Counted from the stretch's first letter, positions 34,979 through 47,684 are shown. The stretch is DNA of 64,000 bases from Chloranthus sessilifolius (GCA_021018995.1 CM037591.1:73249901-73313900), one strand, 5' to 3'. Notes: generated from the letters alone by a model not told the origin. Numbers and translations are program-made.

Positions 34979-36451
34979 TCATGTATAACTTGGAGGGTCC
35001 TGAAGATCAATGGTCTCCTCAGGCACATCGATTTTTTCAACACAGATTATTAACCTTTGGCCATTGACTTTCATAATCCTACCATCTCTAGGATCCTTGA
35101 TTTATACAGCTCTAGATGGGGAAACATGTAAGACTGTGTAAGGCCCATCCCATCTGGACTGCAATTTGCCTGGAAAGAGTTTCAATCTTGAATTGAATAA
35201 CCATACCTTGGCACCTGTTTTGAATTCTTTCCGCAGCAGGTGCTTATCATGAAAGGCCTTGGTTTTGTCCTTGTAAATCCTTGCATTTGAATATGCTTCC
35301 ATCCTCAACTCCTCAAGTTCAGCTATTTACAATTTCCTATTCACACCAGCAACGGTTAAGTCAGGATTTAATGTTTTAATGGCCCAATATGCTCTATGTT
35401 CCAACTCAACAGGCAAATGACATGCCTTACCATACACTAACCTGAATGGGGACATCCCTATGGGGTCTTATAGGCAGTCCTATAAGCCCACAAGGCATCT
35501 GGCAATTTTATGGACCAATCCCTCCTATCAGTTCGCACAGTCTTCTCTAGGATGTGTTTGATTTCTCTGTTGGAAATCTCTACTTGCCCACTGGTTTGTG
35601 GGTGGTAGGGAGTAGCAACTCTGTGGGTCACAGAGTATTTTTCTAACAGTTTTTTAAAAGGTTTGTTGTAAAAATGGCTGCCTCCATCACTAATAATAGT
35701 TTTGGGGGTGCCAAACCTAGAGAAGATGTTTTCTTTTAAGAACTTAATGACAACCTTGTGGTCATTTGTTCTTGTAGCTATGGCCTCTACCCATTTGGAC
35801 ACAGTCCACAACTACAAGAATGAAATTATATCCATAGGAAGGGGGAAAAGGTCCCATAAAATCAATTCCCCATATGTCAAATAATTCAACAAGAAGCAGA
35901 GGTTGCAGGGGCATGGAGTTTCTCTTTGTAATACTTCCCATTTGCTAGCATTTAGAACAAGCTTTGTAGTGCTGTATGGCATCCCTGACCAGAGTGGGCC
36001 AATAGAAACCAGATTGGAGCACCTTTGCGTGTCTTGTTGCCGAAATGGCCCCACACATGGTTAGAATATGTTCGAACTCAGTTTCAGGTATACATCTTCT
36101 TATCACCTAGTCTACACAATACTTAAAGAGATCAGGATCCTCCCACATGTAATATTGAATCTGTGAAAAGAACAAACTTTGATCATCCTTACTCCAATAT
36201 GGGGGTATCCTCCCCACAGCCAGATAGTTTACTATATTGGCAAACCAGGGCATACTTATCTCCACAGCAAAAAGCTGCTCATTTGGGAAGGAGTCATTGA
36301 TGGGCAAGCTCTCTATTCCAGCATCTGGAATCCTTGACAAGTGGTCTGCAACCACATTTTCAACCCCCCTCTTGTCTTTGATTTCCAAATTGAATTCCTG
36401 CAAAAGAAGAATCCATCTAATTAGTCTAGCTTTGGCCTCCTTCTTAGACAA
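34979..36451 (-). pseudogene. Element A integrase and end of RNase H, broken
   Basis: From 36451 the frame gives the end of RNase H ([13 protein letters not shown]) and a linker. Around 36107-35900 is a degenerate HHCC zinc-binding region (KVLQSGFYWPTL, KACSKC followed by a TAG). The catalytic core follows with WGIDFMGPFP (first Asp), IISDGGSHF (second Asp) and [12 protein letters not shown] (Glu), in the open segment 35811-35458 after a frameshift near 35815. The C-terminal segment (35308-34979) has the [11 protein letters not shown] fold pattern, a stop at about 35102 and ends near DPPSYT. It would integrate the element's cDNA; as it stands it cannot. Confidence 0.85.
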
Positions 36452-36459
36452 GAGGTATT

Positions 36460-37075
36460 TTAGGCTGAATGGTTAGTGAATACAGTGATCTTGGATCCCA
36501 ACACATATGATCTAAACTTTTCTAAAGCAAATATAATGGCTAGCAGCTCCTTTTCAGTCGTGGTGTAATTCAATTGAGCATCAACCATTGATTTACTAGT
36601 ATAAGCCACCACACATGGTGCTTTGTCTCTCTTTTGTCCTAGCACTGCACCAATGGCAAAGTCTGATGCATCACACATCAGCTCAAATGACAGAGAAAAA
36701 TTAGGAGCTTGTAATATAGGAGCAATAGTCAAACAAGTTTTCAGAAGTTCAAAAGTAGCCAGGCATTCATCATTGAACACAAATGGAACCTCTTGGCACA
36801 GCAAGTGGCAAAGAGGCTTGGAAATTTTGCTGAAGTCTTTGATGAACCTCCTGTAGAAATCAGCATGGCCCAAGAATGACCTGACTTGTTTGACGGTTTT
36901 GGGAGGGGGTAAATGTGTTATTAGATCAATTTTAGCTTGATAAACCTCTATTCCTCTTTGGGAAACAACATGTCCTAGGATAGTTCCTTGAGTCACAATG
37001 AAATGACTCTTTTCCCAACTCAGAACTAGGTTGGTCTCCTCACACCTTTGCAGCACCAGGCTGAGATAGTGCAGG
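36460..37075 (-). pseudogene. Element A RT C-terminal part and RNase H
   Basis: Continues the RT thumb after the element B insertion (HYLSLVLQRCEETN), with HFIVTQGTILGHVVS and RSFLGHADFYRRFIKDFS. The RNase H core follows: CDASDFAIGAVLGQ, then TEKELLA, ending VFTNHSA where active relatives have TDHS. The replaced Asp and the frame break at about 36460 suggest loss of function. It joins the N-terminal half at 49831 across B. Confidence 0.88.
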
Positions 37076-39197
37076 TGTTGGTATGTTTGCCTTCCCTCAA
37101 ATGAGGGTCTAAAATCAATAATAAAACTAGGCAGACACACTCATACAGACCTGCAAGTATTCAGGATCTATTGTAGCAAGCTTTAAAAGAATGGTGAGTA
37201 AGGGAATGTCCACAGGGAGGCTGGTTAGAAATATGATAAATCTCCAGATCTATGTCAGATTTGGCAGCCTAGTTATTACTAATTTAGCTAAAAGACAGGG
37301 GAGATGTTTGGAATGGATTGTCACTTAAACTAGGCTACAATTAAACATAAGCTAAATTGGATCGAGTTTAGGAGCTTAGATCTTGCAGGGGAAGAGAGTA
37401 AAAAGTAGAAAATGGAGAAGAGCAGCTTGGAGGTTGGTTTTCACTGAAATCAGATTCAATTAATCATGCTACAGAGGTTCAGAGCACACAATTCCCTCGC
37501 TGGCTATAAGCACAGCTGCAGGATATAAATTCCACTCCAAATCACAGGATTCACCTGGCCTTAAGGCTATGATCTGTCCACTTTAATGGTCACAGACCAT
37601 CCTATAGACTTTATCGAATCCATGGATTGTAGGAGATGAATCCAATTGAGGCATGAGCTTAGATTTATCTTAAGGTTATGATCTGTCCACTTTAATGGTC
37701 ACATACCATCCTAGGGATCTCCTACAAAGCCAGAGCCTCAATTAGAACAATTAAAACCACTACAAATGATGCAATTCCCAGGTCATAGACTCAAGGAATC
37801 ATAGGAGCACTAGATCCAGGGAGATTAGATGGTATCCAAGACGTCTACCAGTTAAGTGGGTGAGCTGATCTACAACTCCTCTACACAAATCTGATAGATC
37901 ACCAAATGAAACCAAAGGAAATTTAAATCTAATTAAAGCATTAAAAACAATATTATCATTGCAAACAAGGTCACTTTACAATGAAAATACTCTCAGATCT
38001 ATAGTCTGTGCAGCTAGGAACCTACAATAACACTCTTAAACTCACCTAATTACAGATCTAACTTCGCTCCTCGCTACTCCAAGGGACTTAGCCAACCATG
38101 GTTGGGCTAAAGGAGGGAAATGTTATTGCTCTGCAGGCACTAATCTCCAGAATTTGGCTCAGATCTCGATCTCCCTCAATGGCAATTGGGGATCTCTATA
38201 TATAGCTTTCTCCTCTATTTTTCCTGCCAAAAATCTCTTCTAAAAGGTCGTTAGAGTTTGTTAGAGTTCTGTTAAAGAACGTGGGTAAGTTAGGGCTTTC
38301 TAGGGCATCTTCTGGAACCATCGTGTCGGTCACCAAGTGCCTCGGGTTGCTTGCAGCGGGTCACTGAAGTATAATGTGTGCTCAGCTAAATTTCTGAGAA
38401 GTTCTGCACACGATTTCAACAGGTTCAGGAAGCTTTTGATAGGTTGGAATCGAGCATTTTGGTCCTTTCGCTAGGTTCTCAGATCCGTTCGATAGGTTTC
38501 GATAGGATGAATCTTTACTTGGAGTTCCAGCCTTCTCAGTCCTTGGTTTGGAGTATTCGACAGGTTGGAAAACCATTTCGACAGGTTCCGCTCTTCATTC
38601 CGCCATTTCGATAGGTTTACTTTCAGTCTTATCGAAAGGCTCAATCACCCTTCGATAGGTTATGTTCCAGCATTCTCATCTCGATAGGTTCAAGAAACCA
38701 TTCGATAGGTTCCTTTGACTCTTCGGGCAGATTTTTCGATAGGATGGTTTCTTCTTTCCTTTTAGCTGCTCGATAGGTTCTGAGATCCTATCAAACTCCT
38801 TAATCCAAACGAATTCATCATTCTTCTGCCTTCAGATCCTATCGAAGACCTTTTCAACTGCACGAATTCTTCCTTCCTTTGCTTTCAGCTCCTATCGACG
38901 TCTTCAGATGACCAATCGCTAGGACGTTCTCAGCCTGTTTTCACTTCCTTCGCCTTGCCTTGCTGTAGCCATGCGTTCCAAGGGTCCAGTGATGTGCTAC
39001 TCTCTGGTGTGCTGTTGCTAGGTTTGTCTTGTGCTGAGAGGTAGCTCCTTTTTGGGCATTCTTGAGTGATTTTTTGCATTAGTACCTTTTTTTATTGCTG
39101 TCTACAAAATGTACTTGACAAGAGCTTATTAGTGTGCTCACAGGTCTATCAATGGTCAGGTTATAGGGTGAAAAGTGGCATTTTTCACCACTTAACA
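37076..39197 (-). repeat. Element B 3' LTR
   Basis: 2122 bp, TG...CA, near-identical to 47685-49825. The U3 motif array (TTCGATAGGTT variants) spans about 38412-38930. Confidence 0.93.
38412..38930. repeat. TTCGATAGG array in element B 3' LTR
   Basis: At least 15 near-copies of TTCGATAGGTT or its complement with irregular spacing. The matching array in the 5' LTR is at about 49020-49555. Confidence 0.88.
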
Positions 39198-39198
39198 C

Positions 39199-39214
39199 AC
39201 CCCCAAACCTAAGC
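39199..39214 (-). promoter_or_regulatory. Element B polypurine tract
   Basis: The minus strand reads CTTAGGTTTGGGGGT immediately before the 3' LTR. Confidence 0.85.
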
Positions 39215-40728
39215 TTTGCTAGTCCCTGAGCAAAGGAGAATTAAAAGAAAATAAAGTGCCACTTTCGTAGGGAGCGCGAGTGCATTTCGCATATGCACCA
39301 AGCCTTTTAAACCCCTAGGTGATCCCTAGTGGAGGAGTAAAGTCTCCTGAGGGTTTTCTGTGAAGGTATCCACAAACTTCCCCAATAAGGTTAGTTAATA
39401 GTAGTACATCCTGCTAAACAGAGTTTCAGTAAACTAGAATAAATTCTCATCATGTCTTTTCAGTTCTAGAGGGTTTTCAGCAAAAAAAATCACCAACTTA
39501 AAACATGAATTTTTGCAGTAATTCCTTCATTATCAATTAGTTCATGTCAAGGAATTGTGTCTAAGGATTGATGCATAGCTCACCCCCATAAATTAGATTT
39601 CAGTGCGAAGTCTTACCAGGGCTGTTAACTCACAACAACAATGAAGGGTGTAAAATTTTACACAGCTCAAGAGCAGTTACAGTCCTCAAATAGGGCTGTA
39701 AGCATGAGCATAGGCATTGCTCTAATTTCTAAAATTTTCTAACTCTTTTCACTATAGATTAGACAGATCCTTATCTCCACATGATAGCTCAATCCATTTC
39801 AGATCAGTAAGGTCTTTTCATTGGGTTGTAATGTGGCTTATGGATGAGGTTTGTGAAAGAGCAGGGGGATAAATAGGGTTCAAAATTGATAAATCAGTAA
39901 AGGTAAGGAGGTGATCTAGAATCCTTCTTCATTTCAGCACAATTCCATCTACTTCTTGAATTTTCAGAGCTAAAGTGGTCAGCTTCTTCTCTTCCTTTCA
40001 ATCTTTCAATGAAATGACTTTTCTTTCTCATTCTTTTGCTCCTTTTTTTTTTTTAAAGCTGAATACCACAATTACCACCAACTATGTTTTTTCTTTCTTT
40101 CAATCTGATTTAAGACCTTGCTCCTCCTTCCTCTTCCTGATTTCTCAGATTGAGGGTGAATTGAAATAGGTTAAAAGGTTTTGGGTTTAGAATTTCTGGT
40201 TTTCATCAAAGAAAATTGAGACTTTTAAGGCTCAAGTGGTGTGCATCAAGGGTAGTTCAACGGTGGGGCATTTTAAGCTCAAACTGACCAAGGGATGACC
40301 TTACTTCATGTCCTCAATGTCATGAGTGCTGTCAAGCTGTGTCAATTTGGAATTGTCTAACTTCTAGTGATTAGAATTAGATCCAATCAGTCCAAAGAGC
40401 AGAAAAATTGCCAAGGCACTCTTCAAGGAAACTTTTTCAGGCCCAAATCTCACTGGGTATGGCCTTCCATCTCATTTTCAGGGGTGTCTTCACAATTTCC
40501 TCTCATTTCAGGTTTACTGCAATTCAAAAATTATTTTTCACAAATTGTTGACATTTGCCTCATGAAAAATGTTAAAACTACAACTCATTTCAGTTTTAAA
40601 AAGTTGTTTTCTTAATATCCTCTTTTTACAAAAATTCCAGTGAGAATTTACTCTAATTAATTCCAAACACTTCATTGTAGCCTAGCTGTACTAAAAGTAA
40701 CTAATTTATTGGCATACATACATGCCAT
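39215..40728. other. Conserved non-coding module between the two PPTs of element B
   Basis: No coding frame. Collinear with 31840-33407 of element A, which argues for a retained function or recent common ancestry. Confidence 0.7.
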
Positions 40729-40744
40729 ACCCCCAAACCTAAAC
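40729..40744 (-). promoter_or_regulatory. Second polypurine tract of element B
   Basis: The minus strand reads GTTTAGGTTTGGGGGT, about 1.53 kb upstream of the 3' PPT. This is the same arrangement as in element A. Confidence 0.7.
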
Positions 40745-40904
40745 GAAATAGTATCCTCACTATGAACAACATAAAATTAGGGGGAGGTATGGGGGGAAAT
40801 GAGAGATACAAAAAATCTATATGAAGACAAAATGTATTACAATGCCAAATATATACATGAGAAAATGAGGAAGAGACTAAAACAACAAGTTGCCATAGCT
40901 ATTT

Positions 40905-43855
40905 GTAGGTGTAATCTGGCCAATCGTAGAGGTCAGCCAAGTTTTTCTGCTCATCCTTGGATAAGGGAGCTTTGCCTTTAGATCGAGCCCTCGGGTGCTG
41001 TCTCTCTGGTGCCTCCTCAGACTGGGCAACGGGCTATTTTCCTTTGGGGTCGACAGCAATAGCAGAATCAAAATCTGAATCGGAAGGAAAAAGGGCAGTG
41101 GGGTCCAATCCAAGAGCTGCAGTAGTCTTCCTTCGTTCTTCCTTTGTCATTAAGATGTAAGGGGCAGCAGGTTGGGTAGAAATTTGGGTGGAAGAGGTTG
41201 TTTAGAGATGGGCATAAGCCTCTTCCCTTTCTTGGTGGGAGAAAAGGGGCGATCTTTGGAAGTGACTTTCTTCTTGGGGGGAGCCCTTTTGGGTTTTTGA
41301 GGGGCAGTTGAGTGGGGGGGTTCCTGGGCTGGAGGAGGGTGCACATCCATAGGGGGGTGGGAGGAGGTTGAGTGGGGGGGTTCCTGGGCTGGAGGAGGGT
41401 GCACATCCATAGGGGGGGTGGGAGGAGGTTGAGTTGTAGGGGGGGGGGGGGCAGGATTGCGAGGCAGGAGGTGCAGTGGCAAGAGGGGTGGGTTGGAATG
41501 GCTGAGAGGTAAGGGAAGCAACCTTTTTCTCCAATATGTTAATCTATTTGGTAGCATAGAGCAGGTTGGCATCAGATAGTTCTTTGGTGGCCTTCAGGAT
41601 CTTCTGAGCATTGGCTAATTTTTCTTGAGAAGCTCAGAATTCTTCTTCTCATATTTGGCAATGAGACTCTCAACCGCTGCCACTTGTTTTGCTGACTCAT
41701 AACGAGTCAGGATTTCAGACCACCCTTGAGAGATATCGCAGAGTTGAATTCGGTGTTCCAATTTGATGTTGGCAATCCTCGCCTCATAAGGGGCCTCAAT
41801 GGAAGCTCGAAGTGTAACCATACCTCTCAAGACATCCCTGTGGATGTAAGGTTGTCCTGCATTGCACACAGGAGGGTGAGGTAAGGGGGAATGTACATGG
41901 ATTGTTGAAGGACAATAGGCAAGGACAAGGGTGTAGTGGATGAAGAGGAGGGGGTGGAAAGAACCAGATCCTCCCATGGATCAGTTTGGGTGGAGGCATC
42001 CTGGAAAATAGGTGGGGGTGGCGAAGGGTATAGGGGATTCGGTTGCTAGGGAGGCCAGTAAATCTAGGGATGAGGGTAAAGTGGCCTGTGGTGAGGAAAG
42101 TATGGGGAGAGCGGGTGCAGTTACTTCCTCAGGCTGGGCAGCTGCGTGGTGTGGAGTGGGTATTGGTGAAATAGGAGGGGATAGGTGAGGGGGTTGAGGA
42201 GCGAAAGAGGATGGGATAAGGGTGGATTGAATTGATTGGAGACATGAGCTCATGAGGGTCTGGGTATCGGTGTTGATGGTTAATTGGGACTGAATGGATT
42301 GGAGGATGGAAAGGATTTGAGTGAGGGTGTCAGGCCTGGTGGGAGTAGAAGGGGCTGGTGCGTGGACATGTTGGAAAGGAGAGGATGGTGCATGGTGAAA
42401 ATGAGGAGGAGTGGGGTGTGGGGAGTCAGGAAGTGGAGTGTACTCATGAGGGACATCCTCCATAATTGAGGTCATGAGGGCTGTGAGACCCAGTAGTGGT
42501 GAACAGGTCCACACCCTATTGATACAGAGGGGTTGGAGATGGAGGAGAATTAGAAATGGGTTGGGTATTGGGTGGAGAAGGGATGGTAGGGGTAAGCTCG
42601 GATAATGTGGGAGGTTCCAGGATGTCAGGGTGGAGGACCTGGGAGGTGGGTGGAGGTAAAACAGATTCAGAGGTAGATGGGGGGAGGTCTGGTTGAAGAG
42701 GGACTGATACAAATGGAAAAAAGCAAAGTGGGTGGAGGTGTGGGTAGTGGGATAGGTATGGCGGGTGGGGGGGGTGGCTAAGGGTATCTTTGCAGGAGTC
42801 TCTACTGCCACGGAAGTGGTTGTCTTCTCAGCCACCTCCCTTCCAACTGGTTGGCCTTTCTTAATCAATGTGAGGCTGGTTGACCATTCTCGCTTACCAT
42901 ATAATTTAAAGGTGAGCTTCTCTATTGGTTCAGATTGCTTAATCACATATTTTCCAGTCCTGAGCAGACATGTGATGAGTCTGCAAAAAAGCAGGCCACC
43001 TCCTTTAGCAAAAGCTTGCCTCTTCCGCACCTTGTCATTGATGTCCACCTTTGTCTTAAAAATTAGCTTAAGTGCATTCACAAATTACCCCTTTGAATAA
43101 AAGTATAATGCATCCACTAAAGGGGTCCTTCTCTCTTGCAAATGGCCAGAGACATAGACATTTTTCCTCAGAATGGTGTCAATGAGTCGGAGGGTAGGAT
43201 GGAGGTCTCTTCTCATCAAGGATTCACCAGAGCCCATTATTCCATTAGTAAGCTGTTTAGCCATTTCCCGAAAGGTGGCCCCTATAGGTGCTCCCTTGAC
43301 TCTGGTGGAGTCAAATTGATATGAGACTCCCAAAGCCATCCCAATATCTCTGCAATTGACAGTTAGCTGCCAATCATCAACCGAGATTTCCAGTGTATCC
43401 TCAGCTCTAGGTACCACCTTCTTTGTCAGGTTCTGGTACCATAATTTCACTAATCTGGGATAGACATTTTCTTTCAAGGGTGAAAGCAGGGGTAGCAGAC
43501 CTTCTTTTTCCAAATATTCCAATGTCCCCTAGCACTCCCCAATGTTAGAAAAATAAGCCAGATCAAAATCTGTCTCAGGAACAAGACTCAATTTTTCTAC
43601 AAACTCATTGGGAGTAGTTAACCCCGCAGGTAGTTCTACGAGAGGGGCAGCTCTCGCTGAGGTTTCTTCTACTCTAGGTTCCTGAATCTCAACAACTTTG
43701 GATTTCTTAGCTTTAGGGGTCTTTTTGGGTGAGATTTCAGTGAGCTTCCTCTTGACAGGTGGTTTGTCAGTTGTCTTTGACTTCTTGGCAGATTTGGGGG
43801 TGGAAGCAGTTGTTCTCTGGCGTATGTTTGCGAGAGTTTCCTCCGGCTCATCCAT
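40905..43855 (-). pseudogene. Large extra ORF of element B (about 950+ codons), unknown function
   Basis: From the Met at 43855 one frame runs to 41615, interrupted only by stops at 43529, 43085, 41981 and 41615. A one-base shift near 41620 then moves to a frame reaching at least 41202, and an acidic tail (FPSDSDFDSAIAVDP) ends near 40905. Order of parts: basic, nuclear-signal-like N-terminus (KRKLTEISPKKTPKAKKSK); a folded domain at about 43522-42850 (VYPRLVKLWYQNL, DWQLTVNCRDIGMALGV); a long Pro/Ser/His-rich region; a coiled-coil-like stretch (EARIANIKLEHRIQL to about 41570); and a Pro-rich segment with a 66-bp duplicated unit at 41305-41430. The folded domain recalls 'putative plant transposon protein' entries I remember from Athila-like elements (not checked). 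No membrane segment or signal peptide is evident, so a true envelope protein is unlikely. Confidence 0.6.
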
Positions 43856-44167
43856 TTTACTCTTCAGAAATTAAGCTTTCACCAACTTGAAGTGGAGTTT
43901 GAGGTTTAAAAATTAGAGGATCGACAGATTGATGGAGGGAAGGCAACTGACCTCAAAATACCTAGGGTTTAATTGAATTCGCACTGCCCAGCTTCAAAAT
44001 TTCCAAAATTAGGGGCAAAATGCTCCTATGTGCAAGCTGAATGTTCTGACAAAAAGGCAGACTGAACAGCTATAGGTTCTATGAGGAATTAGTGAAGGAA
44101 GAGGGAGGCAACTGCAAGAGGAATAAGAGCTAGGGTTTGCAGAAGGTATGGAATGAGGCACAAATGA

Positions 44168-44512
44168 CCTATCGACGGGTATATAAAAGGTGAAATACGA
44201 TTCTGATAGGATGAACTAGATGGTTTCAATTGGTTCGTATGTCCTGTCGAAAACATAGCAGACAAAACTTTTAAAGGGGATGATTCGATGGGATCTCGAT
44301 AAGTGGAACCATCCTTTCGATCAATTTAAACGGCAGCTGAATCTTCATTCTGATAGGTTCCTGATTGGTATCTAGAACCTATCGAAATCTCCGCTTTTCC
44401 TATCAAAAAGTTAGTTTTACCTATCGAGAGGTTCAATACCTATCAAAACCATCTAACATCCTGTCGAAATCACTAAGTGACCTATCGAAAGGTGAGCTTG
44501 ACCTATCAAAGA
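44168..44512. repeat. Internal TTCGATAGG array of element B
   Basis: At least ten near-copies of CGATAGG or CCTATCG on either strand, 300-350 bp upstream of the extra ORF start at 43855. It is placed exactly as the internal array of element A (34398-34752). Confidence 0.85.
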
Positions 44513-44772
44513 CTTCTAAAAATCAAATAAAGCTGTATTTCTGGGCATTCGCAATCTCAGTTCTCTGCAGGCTCTATTGATGTGGTGCCCCATGATTAGA
44601 TTCACTTATGAACAACTCTCATTACCTCAGGACAGCTGAGAATGACTGTCTAGTATTGAGCATGGAAGTTTTGTTGTTTTCTTTTTAATTATTGCAAAGA
44701 AATAAAAAGAATCAAATAACAACTAAGTAACACCTACAAACAAAAATAGAGTATGGTACATATGATACATAC

Positions 44773-45829
44773 TGACTGCAGGGGTTAATCTGGAGGGTCT
44801 GGAATGGTCTCCTCAGGCTCATCAAACTTGGCACTTTTCATAGATCATTTCCTCAGCCAGTGTCCATTCCTTGGGTGCAATTTTCCATCTGTGAACCAAG
44901 CATTTTCCTGCACCAACCAATGTGGATTATTATGCATCACCTTCTTTTGGGCATTAATGGAAAAACAAGCCTCATTAGGAGAGGATTGATAGCTAGTGTT
45001 ATACACATTCAGCTTAACCTTCATGTTTCCAAATGATACTTCCATGATCCCATACCTGCATTGTATGTGGGCATTGGTACGTAGCCAAAAGACTTTGCCT
45101 AGAATGTATGGAAGAAGCACATTTGCTTGGTTCCATGTCTAATACCAAAAAGTCAGCAGGATAGAAGAATTTGTCAACTCTAACCAAAACATCCTCAATT
45201 ATTCCCACAGGTTCCCTTTCAGATCTGTCAGCCAGCTGTAGGACCACATGGGTGGGCTTTAATTCTCCCAAGCCCAACTTCTCATATAGGGAATATGGAA
45301 GCAAATTTATACTGGCTCCTAGATCTAATAAGGCTCTATCAATGATGTGATCCCCAATGATACAGGGGATTGTGGGGGTGCCAGGGTCTTGGAATTTGGT
45401 TGGGGTTGCAATCGACAAAATTTGTTTCATTTTCTCTACTGAAAAGACTTTCTTGGATATGTGCATCCTGGATTGTCTTTTATGGGTGCATAGTTCTTTT
45501 AAAAACTTGGCATAGGCTGGGACTTGTTTAATGGCATCAAGTAAGGGCAGATTAATCTTTACTTGCTTGAAAGTCTCCATCATTTCCTCAATTTTTCCTT
45601 GCCCTTTATCAAAAGGGGAAGGTGCCTGTAGTGCCTTAGGAAATGACAAGTATGGGGTTGCTTCCTCACTTGTAGCCTTAGCCAATGGGGCCTCTTTCTT
45701 TTTGAGTTTTTTCTTTTCTTGAGGATCCTCATTATCCTCTTTATTCATAGCTAATTGTTCGTGCAAGTCCACCATTGGTGGTCTTTGTTGTGTGCTGGTA
45801 GAAATTACGTCATTTTCTTTCAGGCTCAC
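44773..45829 (-). pseudogene. Element B protease, fused to the last part of integrase
   Basis: The open frame from 45829 carries the retropepsin region: IPCIIGDHIIDRALLDLGAS with the active-site variant DLGAS, then NLLPYSLYEKLGLGELKPTH and LVLDMEPSK. A frameshift near 45120 continues in LPYILGKVFWLRTNAHIQC and MEVSFGNMKVKLNVYN, the PR-RT linker. After ENAWF (about 44895) the sequence jumps to DGKLHPRNGHWL...EPEETIPDPPD. This aligns with the end of element A's integrase (DGRIMKVNGQRLI...VPEETIDLQDPP). About 3 kb of pol is therefore missing, and the junction keeps the frame. Confidence 0.85.
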
Positions 45830-47363
45830 AACCCACTTGGTTGTCCACTAAATTACCACTTCTCAAAGTTGTAACAGATTTAGCTTCCTCATAAGTGGAG
45901 GAAACTTCACCCACTATAAATTGCCTTCGTGGATTGTCCTGTGGTTGGCTAGGCAACCTTCCTCCCTCTCTCCTAGTCAGACCATCAGATAGCTGACCAA
46001 GCTGTTCCTCTATCTTTTTTATGCTCTGATTGTGAGAGTGCACAGTTTGGGTTAAGGTGTTCAAGCTCTGTAATGAAGATAGAACTTGTTTCTCAAAGGA
46101 TGGTGCTCTCACAGTTGGAGGGGGTGAAGCTCGCTGCACAGAAGGAGCTACAGGTTGGGCCATGGGTTGCTGATACTGAGGTCTTGGGGCATAACCTTCT
46201 CGATAGGGCTGAGCATTTCTATAGGGCATGGGCTACTGGGGTTGCTGTTGCTGCTGGATGGGGTATGCATCTTATCTCCACCTCAGATTGGGGTGGTTCC
46301 TCCATTGATACCCAACAGCAAGCTGCTACCCATAAGACTGAGCTGCAGCCACATGCTCTGTTATAAAATCAGGAAATTGGTCAGCAGATGGGCATTCTTT
46401 CACGGGATGAGCAGGGGACTGGCATATGGCACATGCCTCCTCCACTCTAGCAGCCACAGGTGACTGCATTGCTCCCATCAGCCTATTAAGTTTCAAAGTT
46501 AAGCTGTCCACTTTCCTTTCCAACTCACTGGGCACACTCACTTCATATATCTTTCCTCTTGAGGTGTTCTCTTTCATTAATTTAGGAGGCTCTAGATCTC
46601 TTGCTAAGGTTTCCCTTTGCATAGAGTTCTCACTAATGATATCAAAGAGCTCCCATGCCTCCTCAGCAGTTTTATGGAGATAGGTGCCACCATAGGAGGC
46701 ATCTATCATATCTCTGCTTTTAGCATCAATTCCCTGATAAAAGCTTTGAACCAATTGCCATTCAAGGATTTGATGGTGGGGGAATTTCTTGAGGAGTTCC
46801 TTAAATTTCTCCCAGGATTGATGAAAGTCTTCAGTTGGATCTTGGGTAAAAGAGATGATACCCTTCCTCAACTGGCTGGTCTTTGACATAGGAAAGAATT
46901 TGGCCAGAAACTGACATTGGAGATCACTCCAGGACTGAATACTGTTAGGTGGAAGCAAGGACAACCAGGTCCTGGCTCTGTCCTTCAATGAGAAAGGAAA
47001 GGGTCTCATCCTGGTGGCCTCCTCCCCCAAACCTATGATATTAAATGTAGTGCACAGTCCCAAGAACTCATCAATGTGCTTATAGGGGTTTTCTTTGGTC
47101 AGGCCATGAAATGAGGGCAGCATTTGAATGATGGATGATTTTATCTCATAGCTTCCTTGAGTAGCTGGGAATTGAATGCAAAAGGGGGAATTGTAGATCC
47201 CTAGTGCATTAAACTCCTTAAGGGTTCTCGGCTGCTGTTGCTCACCCATTTCTACAGAATCAAATGCAACAGAAGTGGGTGTAGTTGGTCTGGATCAGAG
47301 AAGTCTTTCAACCTCTGGATTTAGTTGGATAATCTGAGGTTGCAAAGTTCTCCTACCAAACAT
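45810..47363 (-). pseudogene. Element B gag
   Basis: Starts MFGRRTLQPQI at 47363; a TGA at codon 23 interrupts it, with a long open stretch from the Met at 47249 to 46326. Features: capsid-like region EIKSSIIQMLPSFHGLTKEN, FPFSLKDRARTWL, LRKGIISFTQ; and a CCHC zinc knuckle CAICQSPAHPVKEC. Past the stop at 46326 the same frame continues through a Gln-rich linker (two more stops) to 45810. It would form the virus-like particle that packages the RNA. Confidence 0.88.
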
Positions 47364-47660
47364 ACAACACTCAGATTCCGAATGCAAAATAGATCCAAAC
47401 ACACAACAAACAGAATCAACCAAATTTTCTAACTATTCTAACAAAAATTATTAACAGATCTAAAAAATAACAGGGGAGTAAAGGGATGCAAACTACAGAG
47501 CAATCTCTAGCACGATTCTCCTCTCACTGGTAGCCTTAGATCTGATGAACTGCACATAAACTACTAAAAAAACAACACAACTTACAATTGCAGATAGTAA
47601 AATCAAACAAAAACTACAAATCTATGATCAAAACTTAGATCTATCAATTTCTAAACTGCC

Positions 47661-47678
47661 TCCCTGGCAACGGCGCCA
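47661..47678 (-). promoter_or_regulatory. Element B primer binding site (tRNA-Asp type)
   Basis: The minus strand reads TGGCGCCGTTGCCAGGGA, a few bases downstream of the 5' LTR end. It matches the complement of a tRNA-Asp 3' end as I remember it for Athila-like elements. Confidence 0.8.
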
Positions 47679-47684
47679 AAAACT

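Noticed and set aside
41068-41534. Several overlapping Pro-rich frames on the minus strand.
   Set aside because: Low-complexity G-rich sequence is open in all frames. Only the frames continuing the extra ORF were retained.
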